From NCBI GenBank assembly GCA_003282175.1, contig QBZX01000002.1:1-64000 (forward strand): DNA of 64,000 bases. The letters run 5' to 3'. Both the position numbers and the translations under genes were made by a program. Source of the DNA: Pelagibacteraceae bacterium AG-337-G06 (GTDB lineage Bacteria; Pseudomonadota; Alphaproteobacteria; Pelagibacterales; AG-422-B15). Under the pieces are notes generated by a model. It was given only the letters and a program-made list of their open reading frames with translations. It ran no database searches and had not been told where the DNA came from. Shown piece by piece: positions 33,395 through 41,933 of this stretch. Each line of letters opens with the position of its first letter. Positions within the stretch are counted from its first letter, which is position 1.

Positions 33395-34376
33395 CCCTTA
33401 TCCAATTATTTATTTCTTCAACAAATAGTTCGTCTTGAGGAGAGTTAAGAATTCCAATTATGTCATGATAGTTGAAACCTCCTAAGTTAGTATTGTTATT
33501 AATTATTTTCTTAGGTCCTTTCCATTCTTTAAATATCTTTTTAACTCCTTCAGCTTTTACAACCTTATCTTTTTCTTCGTAAAAGACCAAAAGCGGCAGA
33601 TTGGTTTTTGGAAATTCAAGATTTCTTCCAGAATAAGCAGCTTTCCAAAGTTGTTTTGGAAGCGTTCTGTGAAATTCATTAACCCAAAAAGGATCCCACT
33701 CTTTATTTGACAAACTAAAATAACCGGGAAAATTGAATTTATAATTACTTTTAAAAAATAATCCTGTGGCTGCTATGAAATACGGAAGCGATAGTTTTGG
33801 GGTCCAAGGTGCAATGAGCACTAAATGACTAACTTTTTCCAACATTTTCTGGTCCTTCGCTGCCATTAATGCGAACGAACCCCCAGCTGAGAAACCCATC
33901 AATATTACTTTTTCGCCTATTTTATTGCCTACTGAAAGGGCTTCAGCAGCATCTTCGAGGAAATCTTCAGCCTTTACATTTTTTGTAGAGTCAAATCCTG
34001 ATCCATGTCCGGCTAGTCTTGATATAAATAAATTAGCCTTCAATTTTTTTGCAACTTTTACTAAGACATCTTCCTGCTGGTACCCTGTAGCAAAACTTCC
34101 GTGAAGATAAACAATTGAATATTCAGTTTTAATATTTGCATCGTCATTCCATATTATTTTTTTCTTTGCTTTTGCATTAGTATTCTTAAAGTTTAATTCT
34201 CTCTCAGCAATGTATCTTTCTACATCTTTACCTATAGTAATTTCAGGGAAACTTACTTTTATTGTATTGAATAAATAGGGCAAAGTTACTCCAACAATAA
34301 AGAGAAGGGGGATTATTAAAATAATAGATGCTATAACTAAGATTCGATAAATCTTAAATCTGGTCGCTCTAGACAT
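33384..34376 (-). CDS. Membrane-anchored alpha/beta hydrolase
   Basis: 330 residues. An N-terminal membrane segment (about residues 12-35) precedes an alpha/beta hydrolase domain likely facing the periplasm. Seen: YLHGSFATGYQQED (oxyanion strand), ISRLAGHGSGFDS, the nucleophile elbow MGFSAGGSFAL, LLVFYEEKDKVVKAE (acid) and a late NYHDII His. This looks like an esterase or lysophospholipase-like lipase; substrate unknown. The start is 8 bases inside the upstream VOC gene, and the stop overlaps the convergent ligase. Confidence 0.75.
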   Translation of the reverse strand: MSRATRFKIYRILVIASIILIIPLLFIVGVTLPYLFNTIKVSFPEITIGKDVERYIAERELNFKNTNAKAKKKIIWNDDANIKTEYSIVYLHGSFATGYQQEDVLVKVAKKLKANLFISRLAGHGSGFDSTKNVKAEDFLEDAAEALSVGNKIGEKVILMGFSAGGSFALMAAKDQKMLEKVSHLVLIAPWTPKLSLPYFIAATGLFFKSNYKFNFPGYFSLSNKEWDPFWVNEFHRTLPKQLWKAAYSGRNLEFPKTNLPLLVFYEEKDKVVKAEGVKKIFKEWKGPKKIINNNTNLGGFNYHDIIGILNSPQDELFVEEINNWIRANP

Positions 34377-34752
34377 TTATACTTGTATATGAGCAAATTT
34401 TATTTCCATCTGGATCTCTTACATAAGCATAATAAACGTCACTATCATGTGGTCGAAATCCAGGATTTCCCTCATTTGTTGCTCCAAGACTAAGAGCAAT
34501 TTGGTGAAATTTTTCTACTTGCTCTTTTGTTTTGGTAAGAAAAGATATTTGTGTGCCATTTCCAAATGTAACAGGTTCTCCATTAGCAGGTTTGGTAATA
34601 TAGAATTCTACATCTGCATTTCCTTCATGAGCGTAACCTATACAAACTTCATCTTCATACATTGAACTCATTCCTAAGACAGCTAGAACTTCATCATAGA
34701 AGGCTCTGGAAGTATTTAAATTACTTGACCCAACCATAACATACCCTTTCAT
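34369..34752 (-). CDS. VOC-family (glyoxalase/dioxygenase fold) protein
   Basis: 127-residue single vicinal-oxygen-chelate module. Seen: MVGSSNLNTSRAFYDEVLAVLGM at the first strand-helix, VTFGNGTQISFLTKTKEQVEKFHQ in the middle and YYAYVRDPDGNKICSY at the end, the classical VOC ending in which a metal-binding Glu is often present but is a Lys/Ile here (GNKIC), so metal binding may differ. Substrate unknown. First of a leftward run with the hydrolase. Confidence 0.75.
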   Translation of the reverse strand: MKGYVMVGSSNLNTSRAFYDEVLAVLGMSSMYEDEVCIGYAHEGNADVEFYITKPANGEPVTFGNGTQISFLTKTKEQVEKFHQIALSLGATNEGNPGFRPHDSDVYYAYVRDPDGNKICSYTSINV

Positions 34753-34764
34753 GTAAAATCCTTT

Positions 34765-35928
34765 CTATGAATATTTTTTTGAGGTTACTTCTTCAAGCAT
34801 GAGTATCATTTTAGTTTTATACTCTTCATCAGTAGCTGAGTCAGTTTCTAAAACAGAAAAAAAACCTGCCACAACATTAGTTTCTAAATTAATCATCAAA
34901 AACTGTCCACCATATCCAGAATGCCCAATCCAATTATTCGATTTCATTGTTTGATTTGAATAATAAACATATTTTCCATCTTTTAAGTGCATATATTTTG
35001 GACCTTTATTAGATACAGTTTCGTTAATAAATTTCTCCGAGCCGATAATTCTATCTCTTATTCCTTTGCCTCTTCTTGAGAACAAGAGGCCCATACGCAA
35101 AAAATCTCGTGTCATAAGGCAACCTCCACCGGATAACCATGGCATTCCACCTCTATCAGTTGCCATATACAATCCATCTTCAAAACCCATGGCTTCAACA
35201 GAAGATAGAAGCCAATCATGCAATTTCCGATCACTTATTTTTTCGATTAATAGCGCAATAACATCACTGTTTGCTGACTTATAATATGCATTTTCTGTAT
35301 TATTTGTCACAGAACCACTCATATCTGTTTCAATTTGATTAAGAAACTCTTCTTGTAATACTTCATTCGTACCTTCACCTGGTATTCGCCAGCCACCCAC
35401 AGTTTCGTGCATAAATGATGTTGAATAAGGATCAGTATAATCTTCAGTGAAAGCATTAACTGTATTCATGTTTAAGACATCTTGAACAGTTGCCTCGGCG
35501 TAACCACTCCCAATATTGGGTAGATAATATGAAATAGGTTTTCCTAATTGCAATTTGCCTTTTTCTAAGAGCTCGCCAACAAATAAATTAAGAAACATTT
35601 TTGAAATTGACATGATTGTTTGTGGCTGCAAATACGAGAAATCTTCTGCGTAGTTCTCATAAAATATATCTTGTTCTTTTCCTACAATTAGAGAGCAAAA
35701 TGATTTATGGCCGGTCATTTCCTTAACTGATGATATTTCTTTAATTTCTTTTTTGGGATTTTCATTTAGTGTCAGGACATAATCTGATCTTAATAAAATT
35801 CCGTACCTATTAATTTTGTGAAGGTTTCTATAGCCAGTCCTCCGATACTCAGGCAGATTCCATTTGGCCTTATTATCTCGCAAAGTAACAAGGGTTGGGT
35901 TAGGGATATCAGTTAGCTTGTAATTCAT
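34765..35928 (-). CDS. Serine hydrolase of the beta-lactamase fold (NylB-like)
   Basis: 387 residues, no signal peptide, so cytosolic. Seen: SxxK at Ser107-Lys110 (MSISKMF), the second catalytic box around YYKSANSD, and the late WIGHSGYGGQF in the place of the KTG box. Length, the Ser position and cytosolic location resemble 6-aminohexanoate-dimer hydrolase NylB and EstB-type carboxylesterases rather than secreted class C beta-lactamases. It starts 20 bases inside an amidase-signature gene resembling NylA in family and size, so the pair probably acts on the same amide or ester. The natural substrate is unknown; nylon oligomers are not implied. Confidence 0.75.
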   Translation of the reverse strand: MNYKLTDIPNPTLVTLRDNKAKWNLPEYRRTGYRNLHKINRYGILLRSDYVLTLNENPKKEIKEISSVKEMTGHKSFCSLIVGKEQDIFYENYAEDFSYLQPQTIMSISKMFLNLFVGELLEKGKLQLGKPISYYLPNIGSGYAEATVQDVLNMNTVNAFTEDYTDPYSTSFMHETVGGWRIPGEGTNEVLQEEFLNQIETDMSGSVTNNTENAYYKSANSDVIALLIEKISDRKLHDWLLSSVEAMGFEDGLYMATDRGGMPWLSGGGCLMTRDFLRMGLLFSRRGKGIRDRIIGSEKFINETVSNKGPKYMHLKDGKYVYYSNQTMKSNNWIGHSGYGGQFLMINLETNVVAGFFSVLETDSATDEEYKTKMILMLEEVTSKKYS

Positions 35929-37345
35929 TTATAATATTAGGTTGTATTTTTGAACGATTAAAAATTTCTTCGTAGTATTTGCCAATATGAATTACTTTTT
36001 CATCCGATTTATTTTTACCAATTAATTGCATTCCCATCGGAAGTCCCTTTTCATTAAAGCCAACTGGGACTGAAATGGTAGGCAGTTGGAACATACTCGC
36101 AAATACTGTGACTTCCATCCATCGATGATATGTGTCCATTTGAGTTTCTCGGATACTTTTTGGGAAATCTATTTCTTTATCAAATGGAAATAGTTGGGCA
36201 GAAGGCAAAGCGAGAAAGTCATACTTATCAAAGAGACTGTCAACATAAGAACGATCCTTTAAATAATGATCTATAGCATTAGAAATATCATCTTCTTTTA
36301 TTTTTTCTCCTTGCTCATATTCCCATTTGACAGGAAAGCCTAGCTCTTCAAAATTTTGAATATGCATTGAGGACAGATCATCAAACGTTATTTTTGATCT
36401 AAGATTACACCATACTTCCCATAATTTATCAGGATCTATTTTTATATTGCATTGCTCTATTGATATTTTCTTTTCTGCAGCAGCGAATTGATTTAATGCA
36501 ATCTCACATAATTCTATAATCCCTTTTTCAAAAGTATAATTTTCAATAAAGTTACTCAACCAGCCAATTCTTATATTGCTATTTAAATATTTTTCAATTG
36601 ATCGAAACGAGCCTTCAAAGCTATAGGAGTAATGATCTTCATCATCTATACCTGATACTGAATCTAAAAAAATACTCAAGTCTTCCGGAGTTCGAGCAAT
36701 GCCGCCGGGGGTTGTTAATACAGGATATTTACTTTCTCCTCTTTTATCGGGAATGAGCCCAGGACTCGGTCTGAAACCATATAAATTTGTATAAGCAGCA
36801 GGGTTTCTGCAAGACCCCATCATATCAGTGCCATCTGAAAATGGGATAAGGCAACTGGCTACCGCAGCCGATGCTCCTCCGCTGGAGCCGCCCGGTGATA
36901 GACTGAGGTTATATGGATTAGAAGTTGATTTAAATAACTTATTCTTTGTATGTGATCCTATTGCTAACTCTGCCATATTTGATTTCCCAATAATAGTGGC
37001 ACCCTGTTGCTTTAGATTTTTTATAATTAATGAGTCAGTCTCTGGAAATTCATTTTGATACTCAGGTATTCCATAAGTAGTTGGCAGCTCTTTGACATCA
37101 AACAATTCTTTAGTAACAAATGGAAGTCCAAATAAAATTTGTTTACTTTTAATATCTTGTTTTAAGGAATCTTGTTCTTTAGCTTTTTTTATAATCCAAT
37201 CTCGATCCCTTAATGATACAATGGCGTTGAGTTGGGGATTGAGTGTGTCAATATTTGATAAGTATTCTTGAAAAAGCTCCTCTATTTTTATTTCTTTATT
37301 TTGAATTAAATCAATCTGCTCTTGTAAAGATAATCGAGTAATCAT
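35909..37345 (-). CDS. Amidase-signature hydrolase (NylA/GatA-like)
   Basis: 478-residue amidase with the Ser-cisSer-Lys triad: Lys79 in FVTKELFD, Ser154 in PGGSSGG and nucleophile Ser178 in MMGSCRNPA. The overall motif run is FGLPFVTKE, IIGKSNMAEL, then GFRPSPG. There is no gatB or gatC nearby and the 478-residue size lacks tRNA-amidotransferase features, so a catabolic amidase is favoured. It is translationally coupled to the NylB-like hydrolase and lies directly downstream of an iron-dependent alcohol dehydrogenase on the same strand (12-base gap), suggesting a three-gene operon that opens an amide and oxidises or reduces the freed fragment (inference). Confidence 0.8.
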   Translation of the reverse strand: MITRLSLQEQIDLIQNKEIKIEELFQEYLSNIDTLNPQLNAIVSLRDRDWIIKKAKEQDSLKQDIKSKQILFGLPFVTKELFDVKELPTTYGIPEYQNEFPETDSLIIKNLKQQGATIIGKSNMAELAIGSHTKNKLFKSTSNPYNLSLSPGGSSGGASAAVASCLIPFSDGTDMMGSCRNPAAYTNLYGFRPSPGLIPDKRGESKYPVLTTPGGIARTPEDLSIFLDSVSGIDDEDHYSYSFEGSFRSIEKYLNSNIRIGWLSNFIENYTFEKGIIELCEIALNQFAAAEKKISIEQCNIKIDPDKLWEVWCNLRSKITFDDLSSMHIQNFEELGFPVKWEYEQGEKIKEDDISNAIDHYLKDRSYVDSLFDKYDFLALPSAQLFPFDKEIDFPKSIRETQMDTYHRWMEVTVFASMFQLPTISVPVGFNEKGLPMGMQLIGKNKSDEKVIHIGKYYEEIFNRSKIQPNIINELQAN

Positions 37346-37357
37346 TTTTGAGGATTT

Positions 37358-38548
37358 TTATCGAGCTCCAAAAATGCTTGTCTTAACAAGATCTCTCACA
37401 TCATCCAATGTAGCAGCTTTCGGATTTGTCCCAAAAGCTGTATCTATCATTGACTTTTCAGATATTCTCTCGATGCAATTTTCTGGAACACCAATTTCAT
37501 TTAAGCCTCTTGGGATTTTAATCCTATCAAGTATTTTTTCCATATTCTCAATGAACTGACTTGATGAATGGTCAGTATATTGCATAGCCTGTGACATTCT
37601 TATTACTTTCTCCTCCATATCAGGAAGATTAAATCTAAGAACCGCAGGTAAAATAATTGCGTTAGTTAATCCGTGGTGGGTATTAAATTCAGCACCAACC
37701 ATATGGGCAATCGCATGAACAAGTCCAAGTCCCTTTATGAATGAAATGCCTCCTAGACATGAAGCTACCAGCATTGCACCTCGTGCCTCTAGATTATTTG
37801 GTTCTTCGACAACAGTTACTAATGATTTGGAGATTAAATATAAGCTTTCAAGTGCAGCGCCATCGCATAAAGGATGAAAACCCGGAACGCAATAACCTTC
37901 AATAGAGTGTATCATTGCGTCCGCACCAGTCCATGCAGTAAGATTTGACGGCAAACCCAAAGTAAGTTCTGGATCAAGTATGGCTAGAGAGGGTTTGAGG
38001 TCAGGATGCATTATACAAAGTTTAATTCCTTGTTTGGTATCCGTAACCATTGCTGTACTTTCAGTTTCTGCTCCAGTACCGGCAGTTGTGGGTATTGTTA
38101 TAAGTGGAGGAAATTTATTATCAGGACCAATTTCCTGCGGGGTTTTTTCCCATTCAAAATCAAATAATTCAATTTCATTATTAGCAGTTAGACAAATTGA
38201 CTTTCCGCCATCCATTGCACTACCACCACCAATGGCAATTATTGCATCATGATCATTGTTTCTAAATAATTGTTTACCCTCTGAAATTTCATCGTCTCTT
38301 GGGTTTGGTGAAATCTTAGAATAAATCCCTGAACTAACTTTTGCTTTTTTTAGTATTTCAATCAACTTATCTATAAAAGGCAAATTAACGCTTCCACTAT
38401 CAGTAACAATTAAAGGATTTTTTATCTGATTATCTGAACAGAAATTGGTTATTTCATCAAATCTACCAGGACCATAAGCTATGGGTACTGGAAACCCCCA
38501 ATCTTGGGGCGTAAGTATTTCATCTTTATTTAACTTAAATACTGTCAT
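37358..38548 (-). CDS. Iron-containing alcohol dehydrogenase
   Basis: 396-residue group III NAD(P)-dependent dehydrogenase. Seen: the N-terminal Rossmann-like AYGPGRFDEI and LIVTDSGS, the cofactor loop IGGGSAMDGGKSI, TAGTGAETESTAM, and the metal-binding stretch GADAMIHSIEGYC followed by GLGLVHAIAHMVGAEFNTHHGLTNA, with the conserved Asp and His ligands. Relatives reduce or oxidise lactaldehyde, hydroxybutyrate, or methylated alcohols. It heads a leftward operon with the amidase and NylB-like genes. Substrate unresolved. Confidence 0.85.
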   Translation of the reverse strand: MTVFKLNKDEILTPQDWGFPVPIAYGPGRFDEITNFCSDNQIKNPLIVTDSGSVNLPFIDKLIEILKKAKVSSGIYSKISPNPRDDEISEGKQLFRNNDHDAIIAIGGGSAMDGGKSICLTANNEIELFDFEWEKTPQEIGPDNKFPPLITIPTTAGTGAETESTAMVTDTKQGIKLCIMHPDLKPSLAILDPELTLGLPSNLTAWTGADAMIHSIEGYCVPGFHPLCDGAALESLYLISKSLVTVVEEPNNLEARGAMLVASCLGGISFIKGLGLVHAIAHMVGAEFNTHHGLTNAIILPAVLRFNLPDMEEKVIRMSQAMQYTDHSSSQFIENMEKILDRIKIPRGLNEIGVPENCIERISEKSMIDTAFGTNPKAATLDDVRDLVKTSIFGAR

Positions 38549-38564
38549 ATTTGATCATGACTTC

Positions 38565-39626
38565 TTAAGAAGATGTCATTGACTTTAGAACAATTGAACG
38601 ATCAATTTCTCCAATTAGCTCGCCTGATACAGCGTCGACAACAGGATATTTTTTATCAGTATCTGCAATTTGATTAATCAATGTGTCTATCTTAACATCG
38701 CTTTTTATACATTGGTCTCCTTTAGAGAATAAATTCTTCGATTCCTCGGAACATTCAGCTCTTGCGCATTTACCGGCACTCAATACTTTATATTTTGGGA
38801 CATCTTCAGTGAAGTCTTTAACATATTGATCAATTGGATTGGCAACAATTTCTTCTGGAGTTCCTACTTGTGAAATTTCGCCATCTTTCATAATTGCAAT
38901 GTGATCCCCCATTTTTATTGCTTCTAAGAAATCATGAGTTATAAAAACCATTGTTTTTTGAACCATTTTCTGAATACTCAACAACTCATCTTGCATTTCT
39001 CTTCTGATTAACGGATCAAGAGCTGAAAAAGGTTCATCGAATATTAAAATTTCTGGATCTACTGCAAGTGCTCGAGCCAAACCCACTCGTTGTTGCATAC
39101 CTCCAGAAAGCTCTCTTGGATAATGTTGGTCCCAACCATCTAGACCCACTAGCTTTAGTGAGTCCATCGATCTGTCTAATCTTTCCTTACTTCCTACTCC
39201 TCTAATCTCAAGGCCGTAACCAATATTTTCAATTACTCTTCGATGGGGAAAAAGACCAAAATGTTGAAATACCATACTCATTCTATTTCTTCTAAGATCT
39301 GTAAGATCTTTATTATTCATGCTAATAACATTTTCATTATCAATTTTTACTTCACCAGATGTCGGCTCAATTAGTCTTGATAAGCATCTAACCAGGGTTG
39401 ATTTTCCACTTCCGGAAAGACCCATCACAACGAATGTCTCACCTTTTTGCACTGAAAAACTTACGTCTTTTACTGCAACAACATGGCCAGTTTTCTCTTG
39501 AACCTCAGTTCTAGAAAGTGAAGTATCAAGATCTTGAAGTACTTTTTTCTCATTCGGTCCGAAAACTTTCCAAATATTAGAACAAACAATTTTCTGGTTA
39601 TTTTCCATGATTTGAGGATAATACAT
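38565..39626 (-). CDS. proV: Glycine betaine/proline ABC transporter ATP-binding protein
   Basis: ATPase of the osmolyte importer. Seen: Walker A GLSGSGKSTLVRCL, Q-loop MVFQHFGLFPHRRVIEN, signature LSGGMQQRVGLARAL, Walker B ILIFDEPFSALDP and switch His in VFITHDFLEA. The N-terminal segment with SNIWKVFGPNEKK and the insertion before Walker A mark the OpuAA/ProV subgroup. The tail (about residues 300-353) holds one recognisable CBS-like unit, YPVVDAVSGELIGEID. Two ATGs are possible (39626 and 39608); neither has a clear ribosome site. It is divergent from its permease across a 61-base gap, which must hold both promoters. Confidence 0.9.
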   Translation of the reverse strand: MYYPQIMENNQKIVCSNIWKVFGPNEKKVLQDLDTSLSRTEVQEKTGHVVAVKDVSFSVQKGETFVVMGLSGSGKSTLVRCLSRLIEPTSGEVKIDNENVISMNNKDLTDLRRNRMSMVFQHFGLFPHRRVIENIGYGLEIRGVGSKERLDRSMDSLKLVGLDGWDQHYPRELSGGMQQRVGLARALAVDPEILIFDEPFSALDPLIRREMQDELLSIQKMVQKTMVFITHDFLEAIKMGDHIAIMKDGEISQVGTPEEIVANPIDQYVKDFTEDVPKYKVLSAGKCARAECSEESKNLFSKGDQCIKSDVKIDTLINQIADTDKKYPVVDAVSGELIGEIDRSIVLKSMTSS

Positions 39627-39687
39627 GATGGCTTTGTTTCAACAAGTTAATAGTTTTTTAGATAGTATGTATTAAGATATCATCTAT

Positions 39688-41811
39688 ATGGCATTTTTTA
39701 CTAATATCAGCAGTTCCACCAATAATTATATAGAAAATAAGTTATTTAGCCGCTTGTTAATTTTCATTGCATTAGCTGTATCCATTATCTTTGTTTTTAT
39801 AGGTGATGATGTTACTGAGTTTCCACTTTTTGTTACAGATTCTTTTACGTTTACTGCTTGGGTTAATCATGGTGAAGATTATTTAAAAGAACATTATCGC
39901 TGGATTACAAAATTAATTGCAAGTTATATAAAAGCTAGTTATTACGCCCTTGAGGATTTTCTTTTAGACTCATCCTGGTTATTTATCGTTGCCATGCTTG
40001 TAATTCCATCATTGGCGTTTGGAGGACTAAGGCTCGCGCTATTAGTATTGTTTGGTGTTTTATTTTGGGGTGCAGTTGATTTATGGGACTCATCAATGGA
40101 AACTCTTGCATTGATGGGTTTATCGGTATTCTTATCTGTGATTGTTGGAGTGATTTTAGGAGTACTTTGTGGTTTAAGCAATCGATTTGAAAGAGGGATG
40201 AAACCTGTTCTGGATACAATGCAAGTGATGCCTGCATTTGTTTACTTGATACCAGCAATGTTCTTTTTTGGAATTGGTGGAGCTCCTGCAATATTGGCAA
40301 CTATGATATATTCTATGCCACCTATCATTCGATTGACAAACCTTGGAATTCGTCAAGTCCCGAGCGAAACAATTGAGACAGCAACTGCATTTGGATCAAA
40401 TAAACTACAAACATTATTTAAAGTACAAGTCCCATTAGCACTACCGAGTATTATGATGGGGGTAAATCAAACCATTATGATGGCCCTAGCTTTAGTTGTT
40501 TTAGCAACTTTTATAGGTGCTCAGGGACTTGGATCTGAGATATGGGTTGCAATTAGAAAGCTAGACGTAGGTTGGGCTATGGAAGGCGGCTTATGTGTAT
40601 TGTTTATGGCTATAATGTTCGATCGTTTCGGTAAGGCGTTAAGCAAAGAAACAGTAACTTTACCATCTGATTCTCAGAGATTTTATTTATTGCCTCAAAC
40701 GTGGGATATATATCCTTTAGCAAGAATAATCGAGAAGCCTCTTGGATATATTCATTTTTGCTTTGTATTAATTTTTTCAAGTATTTTTAGCGCCATAGCA
40801 TCATTTCTAAATATATTCATCTCTATTTTTAGTAAGGAATTTGCAGAGTCGATAAGCAAATTTATATTGAATCACTATTTTTTCTTCACTGGTATTTTAA
40901 TCTTATATGGATTAAGTGTGTACGACAGCACAATCGCAAGTATCGGAGCATTTCCTGAAAGCTGGCACGTTTCACTAAGAGAGCCAATTTCAAATGGCGT
41001 AAATAGCCTCACTGTCAATCCAACTTTTATCTCTATAACAAAAGGTATAAAAGCTTTTGTTGTTATTTATTTATTAAAGCCTCTTGATTTATATCTTACA
41101 TATTTGCCATGGTGGTATACTACTTTAGCATTAGTAATTCTTAGCTGGATTTCTGTAGGTGTTCGTTTTGCTATAATTACAGCACTACTTTTATTTTTTA
41201 TAGGCGCTTGCAATATCTGGACTGAAGCGATGATAACATTGTCATCAGTCTTAATTTCAGTTCTTCTCTGCTTTGTTATAGGGGTTCCTATAGGGGTCTT
41301 AGCGTCTTATAGTAAAAGGTTTCAAAATATTAATGAAGTCATATTAGATGCCATGCAAACTTTGCCATACTTTTGCTATTTAATACCAGTTTTGATGTTC
41401 TTTGGAGGCGGCGCTTTTGCTGCGTTGATTGCAACAATAGTTTACTCTATTCCACCAATAATTCGACTTACAGTTCTAGGGTTATCGCAAGTTTCATCTA
41501 CTTATTCAGAAGTTTCTAAATCATTTGGTGGTAGTACATTGCAAACACTTAATAAAATTAAGTTTCCACTAGCAACGCCAAGTCTTGTAATGGGCTTCAA
41601 TCAGACAGTCATGATGGCATTTGCAATGCAAATTGTTACACCATTGATAGGAGGCAAGGGACTTGGAAGAGAAGTATTCAATGGACTTGCAAGATCTGAT
41701 ACTGGTAGAGCACTGGCTGCTGGTATTGCGATATGTCTTTTGGCAATGATATTGGATAGAATTAGTCTTGCTTGGACTAAAAAACAGAGAGATGCCCTAG
41801 GTTTATCCTGA
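39688..41811 (+). CDS. proW: Glycine betaine-type ABC transporter permease, fused double domain
   Basis: 707-residue inner-membrane protein containing two complete ProW/OpuAB permease domains in tandem. The first has LDTMQVMPAFVYLIPAMFFFG and PPIIRLTNLGIRQVPSETIETATAFGS; the second repeats both as LDAMQTLPYFCYLIPVLMFFGG and PPIIRLTVLGLSQVSSTYSEVSKSFGG. Each ends with N-Q-T-(I/V)-M-M-A-(L/F)-A. Most ProW proteins are single-domain homodimers; here the dimer is built into one chain, so the two halves can specialise. Followed by the binding protein. Substrate class: glycine betaine, proline betaine or DMSP. Confidence 0.9.
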   Translation: MAFFTNISSSTNNYIENKLFSRLLIFIALAVSIIFVFIGDDVTEFPLFVTDSFTFTAWVNHGEDYLKEHYRWITKLIASYIKASYYALEDFLLDSSWLFIVAMLVIPSLAFGGLRLALLVLFGVLFWGAVDLWDSSMETLALMGLSVFLSVIVGVILGVLCGLSNRFERGMKPVLDTMQVMPAFVYLIPAMFFFGIGGAPAILATMIYSMPPIIRLTNLGIRQVPSETIETATAFGSNKLQTLFKVQVPLALPSIMMGVNQTIMMALALVVLATFIGAQGLGSEIWVAIRKLDVGWAMEGGLCVLFMAIMFDRFGKALSKETVTLPSDSQRFYLLPQTWDIYPLARIIEKPLGYIHFCFVLIFSSIFSAIASFLNIFISIFSKEFAESISKFILNHYFFFTGILILYGLSVYDSTIASIGAFPESWHVSLREPISNGVNSLTVNPTFISITKGIKAFVVIYLLKPLDLYLTYLPWWYTTLALVILSWISVGVRFAIITALLLFFIGACNIWTEAMITLSSVLISVLLCFVIGVPIGVLASYSKRFQNINEVILDAMQTLPYFCYLIPVLMFFGGGAFAALIATIVYSIPPIIRLTVLGLSQVSSTYSEVSKSFGGSTLQTLNKIKFPLATPSLVMGFNQTVMMAFAMQIVTPLIGGKGLGREVFNGLARSDTGRALAAGIAICLLAMILDRISLAWTKKQRDALGLS

Positions 41812-41900
41812 TAATAATTAGTTATTTTTATTAATTATTTTAATTAAGAAATTACCATAAACCTATTTACTAAAACAACATTTTCTGCCTAAAATACTAC

Positions 41901-41906
41901 TATAAT
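41901..41906 (+). promoter_or_regulatory. Possible -10 element for the betaine binding-protein gene
   Basis: A consensus TATAAT lies 28 bases before the start codon in the 122-base AT-rich gap after the permease, with AAAGGGGA as the ribosome site downstream. No clear -35 hexamer is placed at 17 bases, so this is tentative. A separate promoter would raise binding-protein levels above those of the permease. Confidence 0.35.
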
Positions 41907-41933
41907 TAAATAGAATTACTAAAGGGGAAATAA

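Noticed and set aside
34765..35928. Antibiotic-resistance beta-lactamase (AmpC-like)
   Set aside because: No signal peptide, no KTG box, and an amidase partner; it fits cytosolic NylB/EstB-type hydrolases.
39942..40356. Antisense open frames in the permease gene
   Set aside because: Mirror frames of a conserved transmembrane protein, low-complexity and without start context.
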